The notes beneath the pieces were generated by a model that searched no databases, was not told the origin of the DNA, and saw nothing but the letters and a program-made list of their open reading frames with translations. Positions 17,992 through 26,800 of a DNA stretch of 64,000 nt are shown in pieces. Positions within the stretch are counted from its first letter, which is position 1. Every line of letters begins with the position of its first letter. The stretch covers positions 81,016-145,015 of the forward strand of contig CAVZHI010000024.1 of NCBI GenBank assembly GCA_963775015.1, in the 5' to 3' direction. The stretch comes from JAEMQF01 sp963775015. GTDB taxonomy: Bacteria > Pseudomonadota > Gammaproteobacteria > Burkholderiales > Burkholderiaceae_C. The translations under genes were made by a program, and so were the position numbers.

Positions 17992-18656
17992 CAGCTGGCC
18001 CCTTCGCGGCGCATCTGATTCAGGAAACGTGCGTCGCCGACGCGGCAGGCGTCGATCTCGGAGGGGCGGCCCGCTTCGTACGCGTTCAGCGTCAGCGCAG
18101 CGGCGGCGAGCCGCTCATCGGGCGGCGTTGCGCGCGGCGTCGCGGTCACGCCCCAAGCGGCCAACTCATCGATCGCCAAGGCGATCGCCTCGTCGATCCG
18201 GCCGCGCACGAGCGGGCTCAGGCTGCCGCCGAGGTCGTCGAGCACGACGGGCTGCACGCCGATCAGCGTGATGTGCTTCGGGAAGCGGTCGCGCAACCGT
18301 GCCAGCGCGAGCAACTCCTGGAACGTCGCCTGGTGCAGGCTCATCATCGTGTCGGTCCACACCGGCACTTGCTCGTCGCGAAACACGCGCAGTGTCGCCG
18401 GGGGCAACTTGTAGTCGATCGCGTCGATCACGAGCACGCGCTCGGCGGAGCACACGGCGTCGAGCAAATACATGCCTTGCGTTCCGCCGTCGACCACCGA
18501 CACGTTGGCGGGCAGCTGCCAGCGCTGGTGCAGCGCCTCGACGGCGCGCACCCCGAAGCCTTCGTCGGCCCAGAGCAGGTTGCCGATGCCGAGCACGAGC
18601 ACCTGGCCGGGCCGCGGCACCGCGACAGGCACCTGAGCGGCGAGTCGCTCGTTCAC
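17991..18656 (-). CDS. hoxM: HoxM, endopeptidase that matures HoxG
   Basis: This 221-residue protein is a HybD/HyaD-type protease. It has 'VLGIGNLLWADEGFGVRAVE' with the nickel-contacting Glu/Asp, and 'DAIDYKLPP' near the middle. It cuts the C-terminal peptide of HoxG after nickel insertion. The start is a GTG overlapping the hoxZ stop (GTGA). Confidence 0.94.
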   Translation of the reverse strand: MNERLAAQVPVAVPRPGQVLVLGIGNLLWADEGFGVRAVEALHQRWQLPANVSVVDGGTQGMYLLDAVCSAERVLVIDAIDYKLPPATLRVFRDEQVPVWTDTMMSLHQATFQELLALARLRDRFPKHITLIGVQPVVLDDLGGSLSPLVRGRIDEAIALAIDELAAWGVTATPRATPPDERLAAAALTLNAYEAGRPSEIDACRVGDARFLNQMRREGAS

Positions 18657-19351
18657 TGCTTCTCCACGCGCCAACCGTTGACCATCGTGCTCACCACCGT
18701 CTCGCCGGAGAAGATGTCTTCGCGCACGACCATGTACAGGTGCACGAGCGTGAACATGATCAGGTACCACATGCCCAGGTGGTGCAGCGTGTGCACGTTC
18801 TGGCTGTAGCCCAGGAGCGGCAGCACCCACGACGAGAACAGCTTGAACGCCCAGCTTTCCATTCCCAGGCCTTCGCCGTAGAGCGCGAAGCCGGTGAGAA
18901 GCATGAACACGGTGCCGAGCACATACATGAAGAACATTCCCGCCGCAGCGAGCGGGTTGTGGCCCTGGCAAGGCGGAGCACTGCGCCTGAGGAACAGGTA
19001 GTACATCGTCTGGTCGATGAGACCGATCCACCACTGCACGTTGAACAGCTTCAGAGGCACGGTGAAGAGTTCGCGCGCGAAGCGATTGCCAATGAAGGCC
19101 CAGACGATGCGCAGCACGAACATCACCGCGAACACGTACGCCGCAGTGAAGTGGGCGAAGCGGATGGTGCCGAACATGAAATGCTCGCTCGCCTCACCTC
19201 CCAGCGATGGCGGGGGCGAGCCGATCAGGTAGCCGGTGACGCCCAGCACCACCATGCAAAGCGCCATCACCCAGTGCCAGATCCGCACCGGCGCTTCCCA
19301 GACGTAAACCGGGAACAGTTTGCCGCCGCCTTGGATGGGAATCGTGCTCAT
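18653..19351 (-). CDS. hoxZ: HoxZ, Ni/Fe-hydrogenase b-type cytochrome subunit
   Basis: This 232-residue membrane protein has four hydrophobic segments and heme-ligand histidines in 'RIWHWVMALCM', 'FAHFTAAYVFA' and 'HTLHHLGMWYLIMFTLVHLY'. It anchors the hydrogenase dimer at the periplasmic face and passes electrons to quinone. It lies between hoxG and hoxM, as in other membrane-bound hydrogenases. Confidence 0.96.
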   Translation of the reverse strand: MSTIPIQGGGKLFPVYVWEAPVRIWHWVMALCMVVLGVTGYLIGSPPPSLGGEASEHFMFGTIRFAHFTAAYVFAVMFVLRIVWAFIGNRFARELFTVPLKLFNVQWWIGLIDQTMYYLFLRRSAPPCQGHNPLAAAGMFFMYVLGTVFMLLTGFALYGEGLGMESWAFKLFSSWVLPLLGYSQNVHTLHHLGMWYLIMFTLVHLYMVVREDIFSGETVVSTMVNGWRVEKQ

Positions 19352-19368
19352 GCTCGCCTCCCTGGGTT

Positions 19369-21161
19369 CTAGCGCACCGTCACCCGGGTGATCTCTTCAC
19401 CCGCGGGCGACATCACGTGCGTGGCGCAGGCGAGGCACGGGTCGAAGCTGTGGATCGTGCGCAGGATTTCGAGCGGCTCGTCGGGCTTGGCCATCGCCGT
19501 GTTCATCAGCGCCGCCTCGTAAGCGCCGATCTGGTTCTTGTGGTCGCGCGGTCCGGCGTTCCAGGTCGTCGGCACGACGCACTGGTAGTTGTCGATTCGC
19601 GTGTCCTTGATCTTGATCCAGTGGCCGAGAGCCCCACGCGGCGCCTCGCAATACCCCGCGCCTTGCGCCAGGGCCGGCCAGGTCCTGGGCTCCCAGCTGT
19701 CGACGTTCGCCGTCGCGAAGTTGCCGGCCTTCAGATTGCCCATCAGCTTGTCGGAGAAGTAGCGCATCTTGTGCGCCGCCCATGAACATTCCAAGCCGCG
19801 CGCCGCCGTGCGGCCGAGTGTCGAGAACAGCGCGGTCAGCGGCACGTCGAGCTTGCTGAGAACCCTGTCGACGGGTTCCTTGAACTCGGGCTTGCCCATT
19901 GCGTAGGCGACGACGTAACGCGCGAGCGGCCCGACTTCCATCGCATGGCCGCGCCAGCGCGGTGATTTGACCCACGAGTATTTCGCGGACTCGTCGAGCG
20001 ACTGGATGTTCGTCTTCGTGCCTTTCGTCGCCTTGCCGAGCGCGAAGTTGGGGTCGGTGACGCCGTCAAACGGGTGCAGGCCCTTTGTCTCGTCGCCGTA
20101 TTTGTACCAACTGTGGCTGACGAACTCCTGAATCTGCGCGGGATCCTTCAGATCGACCGGCTGTACTTCTTCAGGTTGCCGCCGACGATCGCGCCACGCG
20201 GCATGAGCAGGCTATTGTTCGAGTCGTCGTTCGCGATGTCGGGGAAGTCGCCGTAGGCGAGCAGGTTCTGGCTCGAGATGCCGCCGCCGATCGCGCCCCA
20301 GTCCTTGTAGAACGACGCAATCGCGAGCAGGTCCGGGATGTAGACGTTGTCGATGAAGGCGATCGTGTCGTCGATGATTTTCGACACCATGTTCAGGCGC
20401 TCCATGTTGATCGCGCCCACGGCTCCGGTGGCTTCCAGGTTGATCGAACAGGGCACGCCGCCCACCAACCAGTTCGGGTGCGGGTTCTTGCCGCCGAAGA
20501 TCGTCTGGATCTTCACGATCTCCTTCTGGAAATCGAGCGCCTCGAGGTAATGCGCCACCGCCATCAGGTTCGCCTCGGCGGGCAGCTTGTACGCCGGGTG
20601 TCCCCAGTAGCCGTTGCGGAACGGCCCGAGCTGGCCCGATTCGACGAACTTCTTCAGCCGGCTCTGCACATCGCGAAAGTAGCCGGGAGACGACATCGGC
20701 CAGCTGCTGATCGATTGCGCGAGCTCCGACGTCTTCTTCGGGTCCGCCTTCAGGCTGCTCACGACGTCGACCCAGTCGAGCGCGTGCAGGTGGTAGAAGT
20801 GCACCAGATGGTCTTGCGCGTAGAGCGTCGCGTGCATCAGATTGCGGATGATGTTCGCGTTGTCCGGAATCTTGATCTTCAGCGCGTCTTCGACCGCGCG
20901 CACCGACGTCAAGGCGTGCACGCCCGTGCACACGCCGCAGATGCGCTCGACGAAGGCCCACGCGTCGCGTGGGTCCCTGCCTTTGAGAATCACTTCCAGG
21001 CCGCGCCACATCGTCCCGGTGGAGACGGCGTTGCGGATCACATTCTTGTCGTCCAGGTTCACCTCGATCCGCAAGTGCCCTTCGATGCGCGTCACCGGGT
21101 CGACGACGATGCGCTTGCCGCTGTTGTCGAGTTTGAAGCCTTGGGTTTCGATGACGGCCAT
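19369..21161 (-). pseudogene. hoxG: HoxG, [NiFe]-hydrogenase large subunit, split by a one-base deletion
   Basis: The repaired protein is about 597 residues, normal for the family. The proximal nickel ligands are in 'RICGVCTGVHALTSVRAVED' (first part, 21161 to about 20158). The distal ligands 'DPCLACATHV' lie near the C-terminus, followed by the extension removed by HoxM. At about base 20158 the first frame stops ('KKYSRSI') while the next frame continues exactly where homologues do ('VDLKDPAQIQEF'). Restoring one C in an expected CCC run joins them. The maturation operon around it is otherwise complete, so a sequencing error is more likely than a dead hydrogenase. The motifs fit oxygen-tolerant group 1d enzymes. 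Confidence 0.93.
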
Positions 21162-21163
21162 GA

Positions 21164-22264
21164 TCAGGCCTCCGTCTTGTTGCTGTCGGTCTGGGCTTGC
21201 GTCTTGCTGCGGTCTGCCGCGCGTTTGATCGCGCTCACCGCGGCGTGCGCGACCACCGCGGCCCCGGTGGCGCCGGCGACCGCGAGGCCGATCTTGTCGG
21301 CGTTCGCCTCAATGCCGAACTGCGTGATGTTCGTGAGGCGCTCATAGAACGAGCCCTTGTCCCAGAAGCCGTCTTCCGAGCAGCCGATGCAGCCGTGGCC
21401 GGAGGCGATCGGAAACGACACGCCTTCGTTCCAGCGCGTACTCGAGCACGCGTTGTACGTCGTCGGCCCCTTGCAGCCCATCTTGTAGAGGCAGTAGCCG
21501 GCCTTTGCGCCTTCATCGTCCCACTGCTCGACGAACTGGCCGGCGTCGAAATGCGGCCGCCGATAACACTTGTCGTGGATGCGCTGGCTGTAGAACATCT
21601 TCGGCCGGCCTTGGCGGTCGAGCTCGGGAATGCGGTCGAAAGTGGCGACGTAGGTCACCACGGCCGTCATCACTTCGGGGATCGGTGGGCAACCCGGCAC
21701 CTTGATGATGGGCTTGTCGGTGATCACTTTGTTGATCGGCACCGCGGTCGTCGGGTTCGGCTTGGCCGCCTGCACGCAACCCCACGACGCGCAAGAGCCC
21801 CAGGCGATGATCGCCTTCGCGTCTTTCGCGACATGCTTGAGCTTCTCGACGAAGGGCTTGCCGCCGGGCATGCAGAACATGCCGTCTTCGCCGAGCGGTG
21901 GATTGCCTTCGACCGCCAGGATGTACTGGCCCTTGTAGTCCTTCATCACCTGCTCGAGCGCTGCCTCGGCCTGGTGGCCTGCGGCGGCCATGATCGTGTC
22001 GTCGTAGTCGAGCGAAACCATCGACAGGATCACGTCTTTCGCGAGCGGGTGCGCGGAGCGGATGAACGACTCGGTGCAACACGTGCACTCGAGGCCATGC
22101 AGCCAAAGCACCGGCGTGCGCGGCTTGGTCTCGAGCGCGTGCGCGATGTGCGGCGCGAACGATGGCGCCAAGCCGAGCGATGCGGCGGTGAGGCTGCAGA
22201 ACTTCAGGTAACTGCGGCGGGTGATGCCCTGCCGGCGCATGACTTCATAGAAGGTCTCGGTCAT
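21164..22264 (-). CDS. hoxK: HoxK, [NiFe]-hydrogenase small subunit precursor
   Basis: This 366-residue precursor has a twin-arginine signal ('ITRRSYLKFC', cleavage after 'AHA' near residue 43) that exports the folded dimer. Cysteines for the proximal cluster occur in 'LHGLECTCCTESFIRSAHP', which includes the extra Cys pair (ECTCC) typical of oxygen-tolerant enzymes with a 4Fe-3S cluster. Further clusters use 'WGSCASWGCVQ', 'PGCPPIPE', 'CYRRPHFD', 'CLYKMGCKGPTTYNAC' and 'GHGCIGCSE'. The C-terminus has a hydrophobic anchor and a charged tail. The ATG at 22264 starts 'MTETFYEVMRRQG'. It is the first gene of the operon, three bases before hoxG. Confidence 0.97.
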   Translation of the reverse strand: MTETFYEVMRRQGITRRSYLKFCSLTAASLGLAPSFAPHIAHALETKPRTPVLWLHGLECTCCTESFIRSAHPLAKDVILSMVSLDYDDTIMAAAGHQAEAALEQVMKDYKGQYILAVEGNPPLGEDGMFCMPGGKPFVEKLKHVAKDAKAIIAWGSCASWGCVQAAKPNPTTAVPINKVITDKPIIKVPGCPPIPEVMTAVVTYVATFDRIPELDRQGRPKMFYSQRIHDKCYRRPHFDAGQFVEQWDDEGAKAGYCLYKMGCKGPTTYNACSSTRWNEGVSFPIASGHGCIGCSEDGFWDKGSFYERLTNITQFGIEANADKIGLAVAGATGAAVVAHAAVSAIKRAADRSKTQAQTDSNKTEA

Positions 22265-22289
22265 TGGCGTCCCCTTGTCTGTCGGGCGG

Positions 22290-22305
22290 TTGCTGACCCG
22301 ATGCC
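22290..22305 (-). promoter_or_regulatory. Weak sigma-54-like promoter candidate for hoxK
   Basis: On the minus strand CGGCATCGGGTCAGCA carries GG and GC dinucleotides at the -24/-12 spacing, with partial matches to TGGCAC-N5-TTGCA, 26-41 bases upstream of hoxK. Cupriavidus hoxK is sigma-54 dependent, but the -12 element here is poor. Confidence 0.25.
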
Positions 22306-22371
22306 GCGCAACTTGCCACCAACCCAGCGGCATTCACTTGCGCCAGTGTGAGGCGTCGGTCGCGCGCCGTG

Positions 22372-22385
22372 CTGATCCAGATCAA
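22372..22385 (-). promoter_or_regulatory. FNR-like box between hoxK and the TVP38 gene
   Basis: The minus strand reads TTGATCTGGATCAG, nine of ten matches to TTGAT-N4-ATCAA. The box is 107 bases upstream of the hoxK start and 238 upstream of the plus-strand gene. It lies in a 359-base gap that holds no gene. A 6-bp dyad (TCAACG...CGTTGA, 22382-22397) overlaps it. Confidence 0.6.
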
Positions 22386-22543
22386 CGCAAACGTTGACGC
22401 GGCGCCGCGGCGTTTGCGCCGGCACAGCTCATGCGCCGGCGGCCGCTTCGGCGAACCTCGGCGAAGCGATACATGCCCTGATTCAGGTGGATCTCGGACA
22501 AGGTGCTTCGCGCCTGCGCCCCCCATTCGGCCGCCATCGTGAC

Positions 22544-22557
22544 TTGACCTGCGCCAG
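22544..22557 (+). promoter_or_regulatory. Degenerate FNR-like box upstream of the TVP38 gene
   Basis: TTGACCTGCGCCAG has a perfect left half-site and a degenerate right one, 66 bases upstream of the ATG at 22624. The position fits activation, but the match alone would be weak. Confidence 0.35.
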
Positions 22558-22623
22558 GGCGGAGCGCGCCGGCTGAGCGCATCATTCGCACCAGCGCAGC
22601 GCTGAGTGCCGCCGCGCGCCACC

Positions 22624-23292
22624 ATGGCCGCCCTCACAGAGTCCCACGAGAATCCGCTGAACCGCAGGGATGTGCTGCCCTCGCTGCGTCCGCTGGCCTG
22701 GGGGCTGCTGCTTTTCGCGCTCGCGGTTCTGCTGGCGCGCACCTATGCCGCGCCCATCGACGAAGCGCTGTCCGGGCACGCGTTACTCGGCGCCGTGCTG
22801 TTCGTCGCGAGCACGGCGCTGGCGGTCGTGCTGCCGCTGTTCAGCAACCTCGCACTCGCGCCTTTCGCGGTGCAGCTGTGGGGGCCGTGGAGCACGGCCG
22901 CGCTGCTGCTGCTGGGCTGGGTGCTTGGCGCGGCACTGGCGTTCGGCCTCGGCCGGACCCTGGGCGTGCCGCTGCTGCGACTCTTTCCCGGCGTCACGCG
23001 ATACGCGCAGATCGACCGGCTGCTGCATCCACGCCACCCCTTGCTGTCGCTGATCGCGCTGCGCATGACGTTTCCGGTGGACATTCTCTCAATCGTGCTC
23101 GGCCTGTTCAGCAGCAAGACCACGGCTGCCGCCAACGCGCTGTCCACCGCGATCGGCGGCGCGCCGTTCGCGCTGCTGTTTGCGTACATTCCGGCGTTGC
23201 CGCTGGCGTGGCAGGTCGCGCTTTTCGTGCTTTGCGCGCTCGCGTTTGCGGCCTATGCGTTCCTCGCGACGCGCCGCCGGCCGCCGGCTTGA
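22624..23292 (+). CDS. TVP38/TMEM64 (DedA-like) family membrane protein
   Basis: This 222-residue protein has about five to six membrane segments and the SNARE-associated/VTT core ('APFAVQLWGPWSTAALLLLG', 'FGLGRTLGVPLL', 'FPVDILSIVLGLFSSKT'). Members are thought to act in lipid or small-molecule transport across the inner membrane; the substrate here is unknown. The ATG at 22624 is preferred over the GTG at 22606. The gene is divergent from the hydrogenase operon and its stop overlaps an FNR-like box serving the next operon. Confidence 0.82.
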   Translation: MAALTESHENPLNRRDVLPSLRPLAWGLLLFALAVLLARTYAAPIDEALSGHALLGAVLFVASTALAVVLPLFSNLALAPFAVQLWGPWSTAALLLLGWVLGAALAFGLGRTLGVPLLRLFPGVTRYAQIDRLLHPRHPLLSLIALRMTFPVDILSIVLGLFSSKTTAAANALSTAIGGAPFALLFAYIPALPLAWQVALFVLCALAFAAYAFLATRRRPPA

Positions 23293-23302
23293 CCTGGCTC
23301 AA
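23289..23302 (+). promoter_or_regulatory. FNR-like box upstream of the 2-oxoacid oxidoreductase operon
   Basis: TTGACCTGGCTCAA matches TTGAY-N4-RTCAA at nine of ten positions. Its centre is about 68 bases upstream of the ATG at 23364, which fits a class II activator position if the transcript starts about 25 bases before the gene. Confidence 0.55.
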
Positions 23303-23363
23303 GGAGTCGCTCGCGACGAGCACGAATACTGGGCTCCTGTTTGCGACATCAGGAGCGCGTTGC

Positions 23364-23966
23364 ATGCTGCAAGTCCGCATCCACGGCCGCGGTGGTCAAG
23401 GCGTGGTCACGGCCGCGGAGATGCTGTCGATCGCCGCTTTCGAGCAGGGTCGCCATGCGCAGGCGTTTCCGAGCTTCGGCTCGGAGCGTACCGGGGCACC
23501 CGTGGTGGCGTTCTGCCGCATCGACGACCGCGAGATTCGCCTGCGCGAGCCGATCGTCGCGCCGGATGTGCTGATCGTGCAAGACCCGACGCTGCTGCAC
23601 CAGGTCGACGTGTTCCAGGGCCTGCAGCCTGACGGCTACGTGCTGATCAACAGCAAACGCAGCTTTCACGAACTCGGCCTGGCCGACATCGAACAGCGCT
23701 TCCGCGGCGAACGCCTGATCACGGTACCGGCCACCGAGATCGCGCTCAAGCATGTGGGCCGGCCGTTGCCGAACGCCGCGCTGCTGGGCGGCTTTGCCGC
23801 TTTCAGCGGCCTGATCACGCTGCAGGCGGTGTCGCACGCGATTCGTGAAAAGTTCGGCGCCAAGTTCAGCGGCAAGGTCGCCGACGCGAACGTCGCCGCC
23901 GCTGCTGAGGCTTTTGCGGCCGTGAAGCACGCCATGGGAGAGCTGAGCCATGCTGAAGCAGACTGA
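23364..23966 (+). CDS. 2-oxoacid:acceptor oxidoreductase gamma subunit
   Basis: The 200-residue protein matches the gamma domain of pyruvate/2-oxoacid:ferredoxin oxidoreductases ('VRIHGRGGQGVVTAAEMLSI', 'AFPSFGSERTGAPVVAFCRI'). The start is supported by AGGAG eight bases upstream. The next gene (alpha) overlaps it by 17 bases. The substrate cannot be told from sequence; subunits with this gene order also occur in phenylglyoxylate and 2-oxoglutarate enzymes. Confidence 0.9.
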   Translation: MLQVRIHGRGGQGVVTAAEMLSIAAFEQGRHAQAFPSFGSERTGAPVVAFCRIDDREIRLREPIVAPDVLIVQDPTLLHQVDVFQGLQPDGYVLINSKRSFHELGLADIEQRFRGERLITVPATEIALKHVGRPLPNAALLGGFAAFSGLITLQAVSHAIREKFGAKFSGKVADANVAAAAEAFAAVKHAMGELSHAEAD

Positions 23967-25204
23967 GGGCTCGCGCGCGGTGGCCGAAGCGGTGGCGCTG
24001 GCCCGCCCCGAGGTGATCTGCGCCTACCCGATCTCGCCGCAGACGCACATCGTCGAGTCCTTGAGCGAACTCGTGAAGAGCGGTGCCTTGAGCCCCTGCG
24101 AGTTCATCAACGTGGAAAGCGAATTCGCCGCGATGAGCGTCGCGATCGGCGCTTCGGCAACCGGCGCGCGCACCTACACCGCGACCGCGAGCCAGGGTCT
24201 GCTGTTCATGGCCGAAGCCGTGTACAACGCTTCGGGCCTGGGCCTGGCCGTCGTGATGACGGTGGCGAACCGCGCGATCGGTGCGCCGATCAACATCTGG
24301 AACGACCACAGCGACTCGATGAGCCAGCGCGACTGCGGCTGGATCCAGCTCTTCGCCGAAAGCAACCAGGAAGCACTCGACCTGCACATCCAGGCGTTCA
24401 AGCTCGCCGAGGAACTCTCGATGCCGGTGATGGTGTGCATGGACGGCTTCATCCTCACGCACGCCTATGAACGCGTCGACATCCCCGAGCAGGCCGACGT
24501 CGATGCCTTCCTGCCGCCCTACGAGCCGCGCCAGGTGCTGGACCCGGCGGACCCCGTGTCGATCGGCGCGATGGTCGGGCCCGAGGCCTTCATGGAGGTG
24601 CGCTACCTCGCGCACGCCAAGCAGCTGTCGGCGCTCGAAGCACATTCCGCGCATCGCCGAAGAATTCGCGCAAGCCTTTGGCCGCAGCTCCGGCGGACTG
24701 GTGCGCGGCTACCGCATCGATGACGCAGACACGATCGTCGTCGCGCTCGGCTCGGTGCTGGGCACGCTGAAAGACACGATCGATGAGTTGCGTGCCACCG
24801 GAGTGAAGATCGGCGTGCTCGGCATCCAGTCGTTCCGCCCGTTCCCGCTCGCCGCGGTGCGCGCCGCGCTGCAAGGCGCGCAGCGCGTGGTGGTGCTGGA
24901 GAAGAGCTTTTCGGTCGGGCTCGGTGGCGTCGTGTCAACCGACGTTCGGCTCGCGCTGTCGGGTCTGCACCTGCATGGCTACACCGTGGTGGCCGGGCTC
25001 GGCGGCCGGGCGATCACGAAGGCGTCACTGAGTCGCACCTTGACCGAAGCCATCGCCGACAAGCTGGCGCCGTTGACCTTCATGGACCTGGACTGGCGCA
25101 TCGTCAATCGCCAGCTTGAGCGCGAAGCGCAGATGCGCCGCAGCGGGCCGATTGCCGAGAACCTGTTGCGCGACGTAGGCCCTGTCGCGACGAAAGTTGC
25201 CTAG
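23950..25204 (+). pseudogene. 2-oxoacid:acceptor oxidoreductase alpha subunit, split by an indel
   Basis: The first part contains 'AYPISPQTHIVESLSELV', 'NVESEFAAMSVAIGASATGA' and 'ANRAIGAPINIWNDHSD', the pyrimidine-binding side of the TPP enzyme. Near base 24640 the frame slips. The second part continues 'HIPRIAEEFAQAFGR', 'DTIVVALGSVLGTLK' and 'GVLGIQSFRPFPLAAVR' to 25204. Repaired length is about 417 residues, normal for alpha subunits. Both halves are intact apart from the slip, so a sequencing error is likely. Confidence 0.88.
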
Positions 25205-25244
25205 GATGAAATGCACCGTATTGGGTGAGGAACGTGGGGCTACT

Positions 25245-25629
25245 TTCGGCCCGGCGCTGCCGTTCGCTTGGGTCCGTGCTTGCATGCGGTCGGCGCGGCG
25301 CGGCAGGCGCTACCCGCAGGGGGCTCATGCTGGAGCGGTCTACGCTTCGCTCCGACTTCGCTGTGGTGCTCGCCTTGGAGTCGCGCCGCATAACTCGCTC
25401 CGTTCGCTTCGCTCACTGCGCTCAAACAGACGCGGCGAGTTTGAGGTGGAAGCGCGCTGGCGCGCGCCGACTCCAAGGCTGCGCTCCTCGCCGCCCCAGA
25501 AATCGCCCCCTGCGGGTAGCGCCCGCCGCGCCACCAACGCCGGGTTTCCCCCGCCGGGTACCGACTGTCGCGCCGCGCCGGACTCGAAGGGTAAGGGCAA
25601 GCACGTTCGAACGGCAGCAACGGCCCGAA
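25245..25629. repeat. Nested inverted-repeat (foldback) element between alpha and beta genes
   Basis: Outer arms at 25245-25266 and 25608-25629 match at 19 of 22 bases. Inner arms at 25298-25324 and 25505-25531 match at 26 of 27 (core GGCGCTACCCGCAGGGGGC). Between them lie further small dyads and GC-rich runs with TTCGCTTCGCTC-like repeats. No convincing gene lies in the 495-base gap 25205-25699. The element could fold as one long hairpin in the operon mRNA; it may be a non-autonomous mobile element. Confidence 0.75.
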
Positions 25630-25699
25630 GGCAGACCTTTCCCAGCGCCGGCTCGTTTCATGCGTCGAGGCTAGCGCCACGCATGGTGGAGCGATTGAC

Positions 25700-26800
25700 A
25701 TGACCCAACTCGTCAAGTTCTACCAGACCGGCACGTTCACCGTGGGAAACCGCCTGCTCGCGCCTGAGCAGCGCAGCGTGCAGGCTTCGTCGCAGCGCAA
25801 CAACTCGCTCAACTCCGGGCATCGCGCCTGCCAGGGCTGCGGCGAGGCGCTCGGCGCGCGCTACGCGATCGACGCCGCGATGCGGGCCACGCAGGGGCGA
25901 CTGATCGCGGCCAACGCGACCGGTTGCCTCGAAGTGTTCTCGACGCCGTATCCAGAGACTTCGTGGCAGCTGCCGTGGATCCACTCGCTGTTCGGCAACG
26001 CCGCCGCGGTCGGAACGGGCATCGCCGCCGCGCTGAACGTCAAAGCCCGCAAGCTCGCGGGTATGTCCGCCCCCGGTCGCTTCGCGCCCGCCCCCCGCGG
26101 GGGCGAGCAACCGTCTTGGGGCGGCCCGGCGACGGTTGCTCAGGCCCGCAGCGACGTGCGCGTCATCGCACAAGGTGGCGACGGCGGCACCACCGACATC
26201 GGCTTCGGTTGCCTGTCCGGCATGTTCGAGCGCAACGACGACGTGCTCTACATCTGCTACGACAACGAGGCCTACATGAACACGGGGGTGCAGCGCAGCT
26301 CGGCCACACCACCGGGCTCGCGCACCGCGACGACGCCTGCCGTGGGCGAACGGCCGGGTTCCGAGTTCGGCCAGGGCAAGAACCTGCCGCTGATTGCGAT
26401 GGCGCATGAGATTCCTTACGTCGCCACCGCCACCGTCGCCGACCTGCGCGACCTGGAAGCGAAGGTCGAAAAAGCCATGACCCTGCACGGCGCGCGCTAC
26501 CTGCACATCCTCGTGCCGTGCCCGCTCGGCTGGGGTTCGGCAAGCCGCGACACGATCCGCCTCGCACGGCTCGCGCGCGAGACCGGCCTGTTCCCTGTAT
26601 TCGAGGCCGAGCGCGGCGAGGTGACGAACGTGACGAAAATCCGCCACCGGACTGCGGTGGACGAATACCTGCGGCCGCAGAAGCGCTTCGCGCACCTGTT
26701 CGCGGGATCGGGCCATCCCGAGATGCTGTCCCGCATTCAGGCCCAAGCCGACCGCAACATCCGCCGCTTCAATCTGCTCGACGAAGCCATCACCGCATGA
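25700..26800 (+). CDS. 2-oxoacid:acceptor oxidoreductase beta subunit (TPP-binding), with insertion
   Basis: This 366-residue protein carries 'CQGCGEALGARYAID' near residue 36 and the TPP/Mg motif 'GGDGGTTDIGFGCLSGMFE' with 'YDNEAYMNTGVQRS'. Cys residues for a 4Fe-4S cluster are present (C36, C39, C74 region). Compared with homologues it has about 30 extra residues between 'VKARKLAG' and 'DVRVIAQGGDGG', low-complexity Pro/Gly/Ala-rich and encoded by a palindromic GC-rich segment (26062-26150). The insertion keeps the frame and sits on a loop before the TPP motif, so function may be retained. The stop overlaps the next start (ATGA). Confidence 0.9.
   Translation: MTQLVKFYQTGTFTVGNRLLAPEQRSVQASSQRNNSLNSGHRACQGCGEALGARYAIDAAMRATQGRLIAANATGCLEVFSTPYPETSWQLPWIHSLFGNAAAVGTGIAAALNVKARKLAGMSAPGRFAPAPRGGEQPSWGGPATVAQARSDVRVIAQGGDGGTTDIGFGCLSGMFERNDDVLYICYDNEAYMNTGVQRSSATPPGSRTATTPAVGERPGSEFGQGKNLPLIAMAHEIPYVATATVADLRDLEAKVEKAMTLHGARYLHILVPCPLGWGSASRDTIRLARLARETGLFPVFEAERGEVTNVTKIRHRTAVDEYLRPQKRFAHLFAGSGHPEMLSRIQAQADRNIRRFNLLDEAITA
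26062..26150. repeat. In-frame palindromic insertion inside the beta-subunit gene
   Basis: GAGCAACCGTC (26105-26115) and GACGGTTGCTC (26131-26141) form a perfect 11-bp stem with a 15-base loop. They are flanked by runs of C and G. The segment interrupts an otherwise continuous protein family alignment. Confidence 0.65.

Noticed and set aside
22308..22323. Alternative sigma-54 site (GCAACTTGCCACC on the plus strand)
   Set aside because: The GG and GC dinucleotides are one base too close for a -24/-12 promoter.
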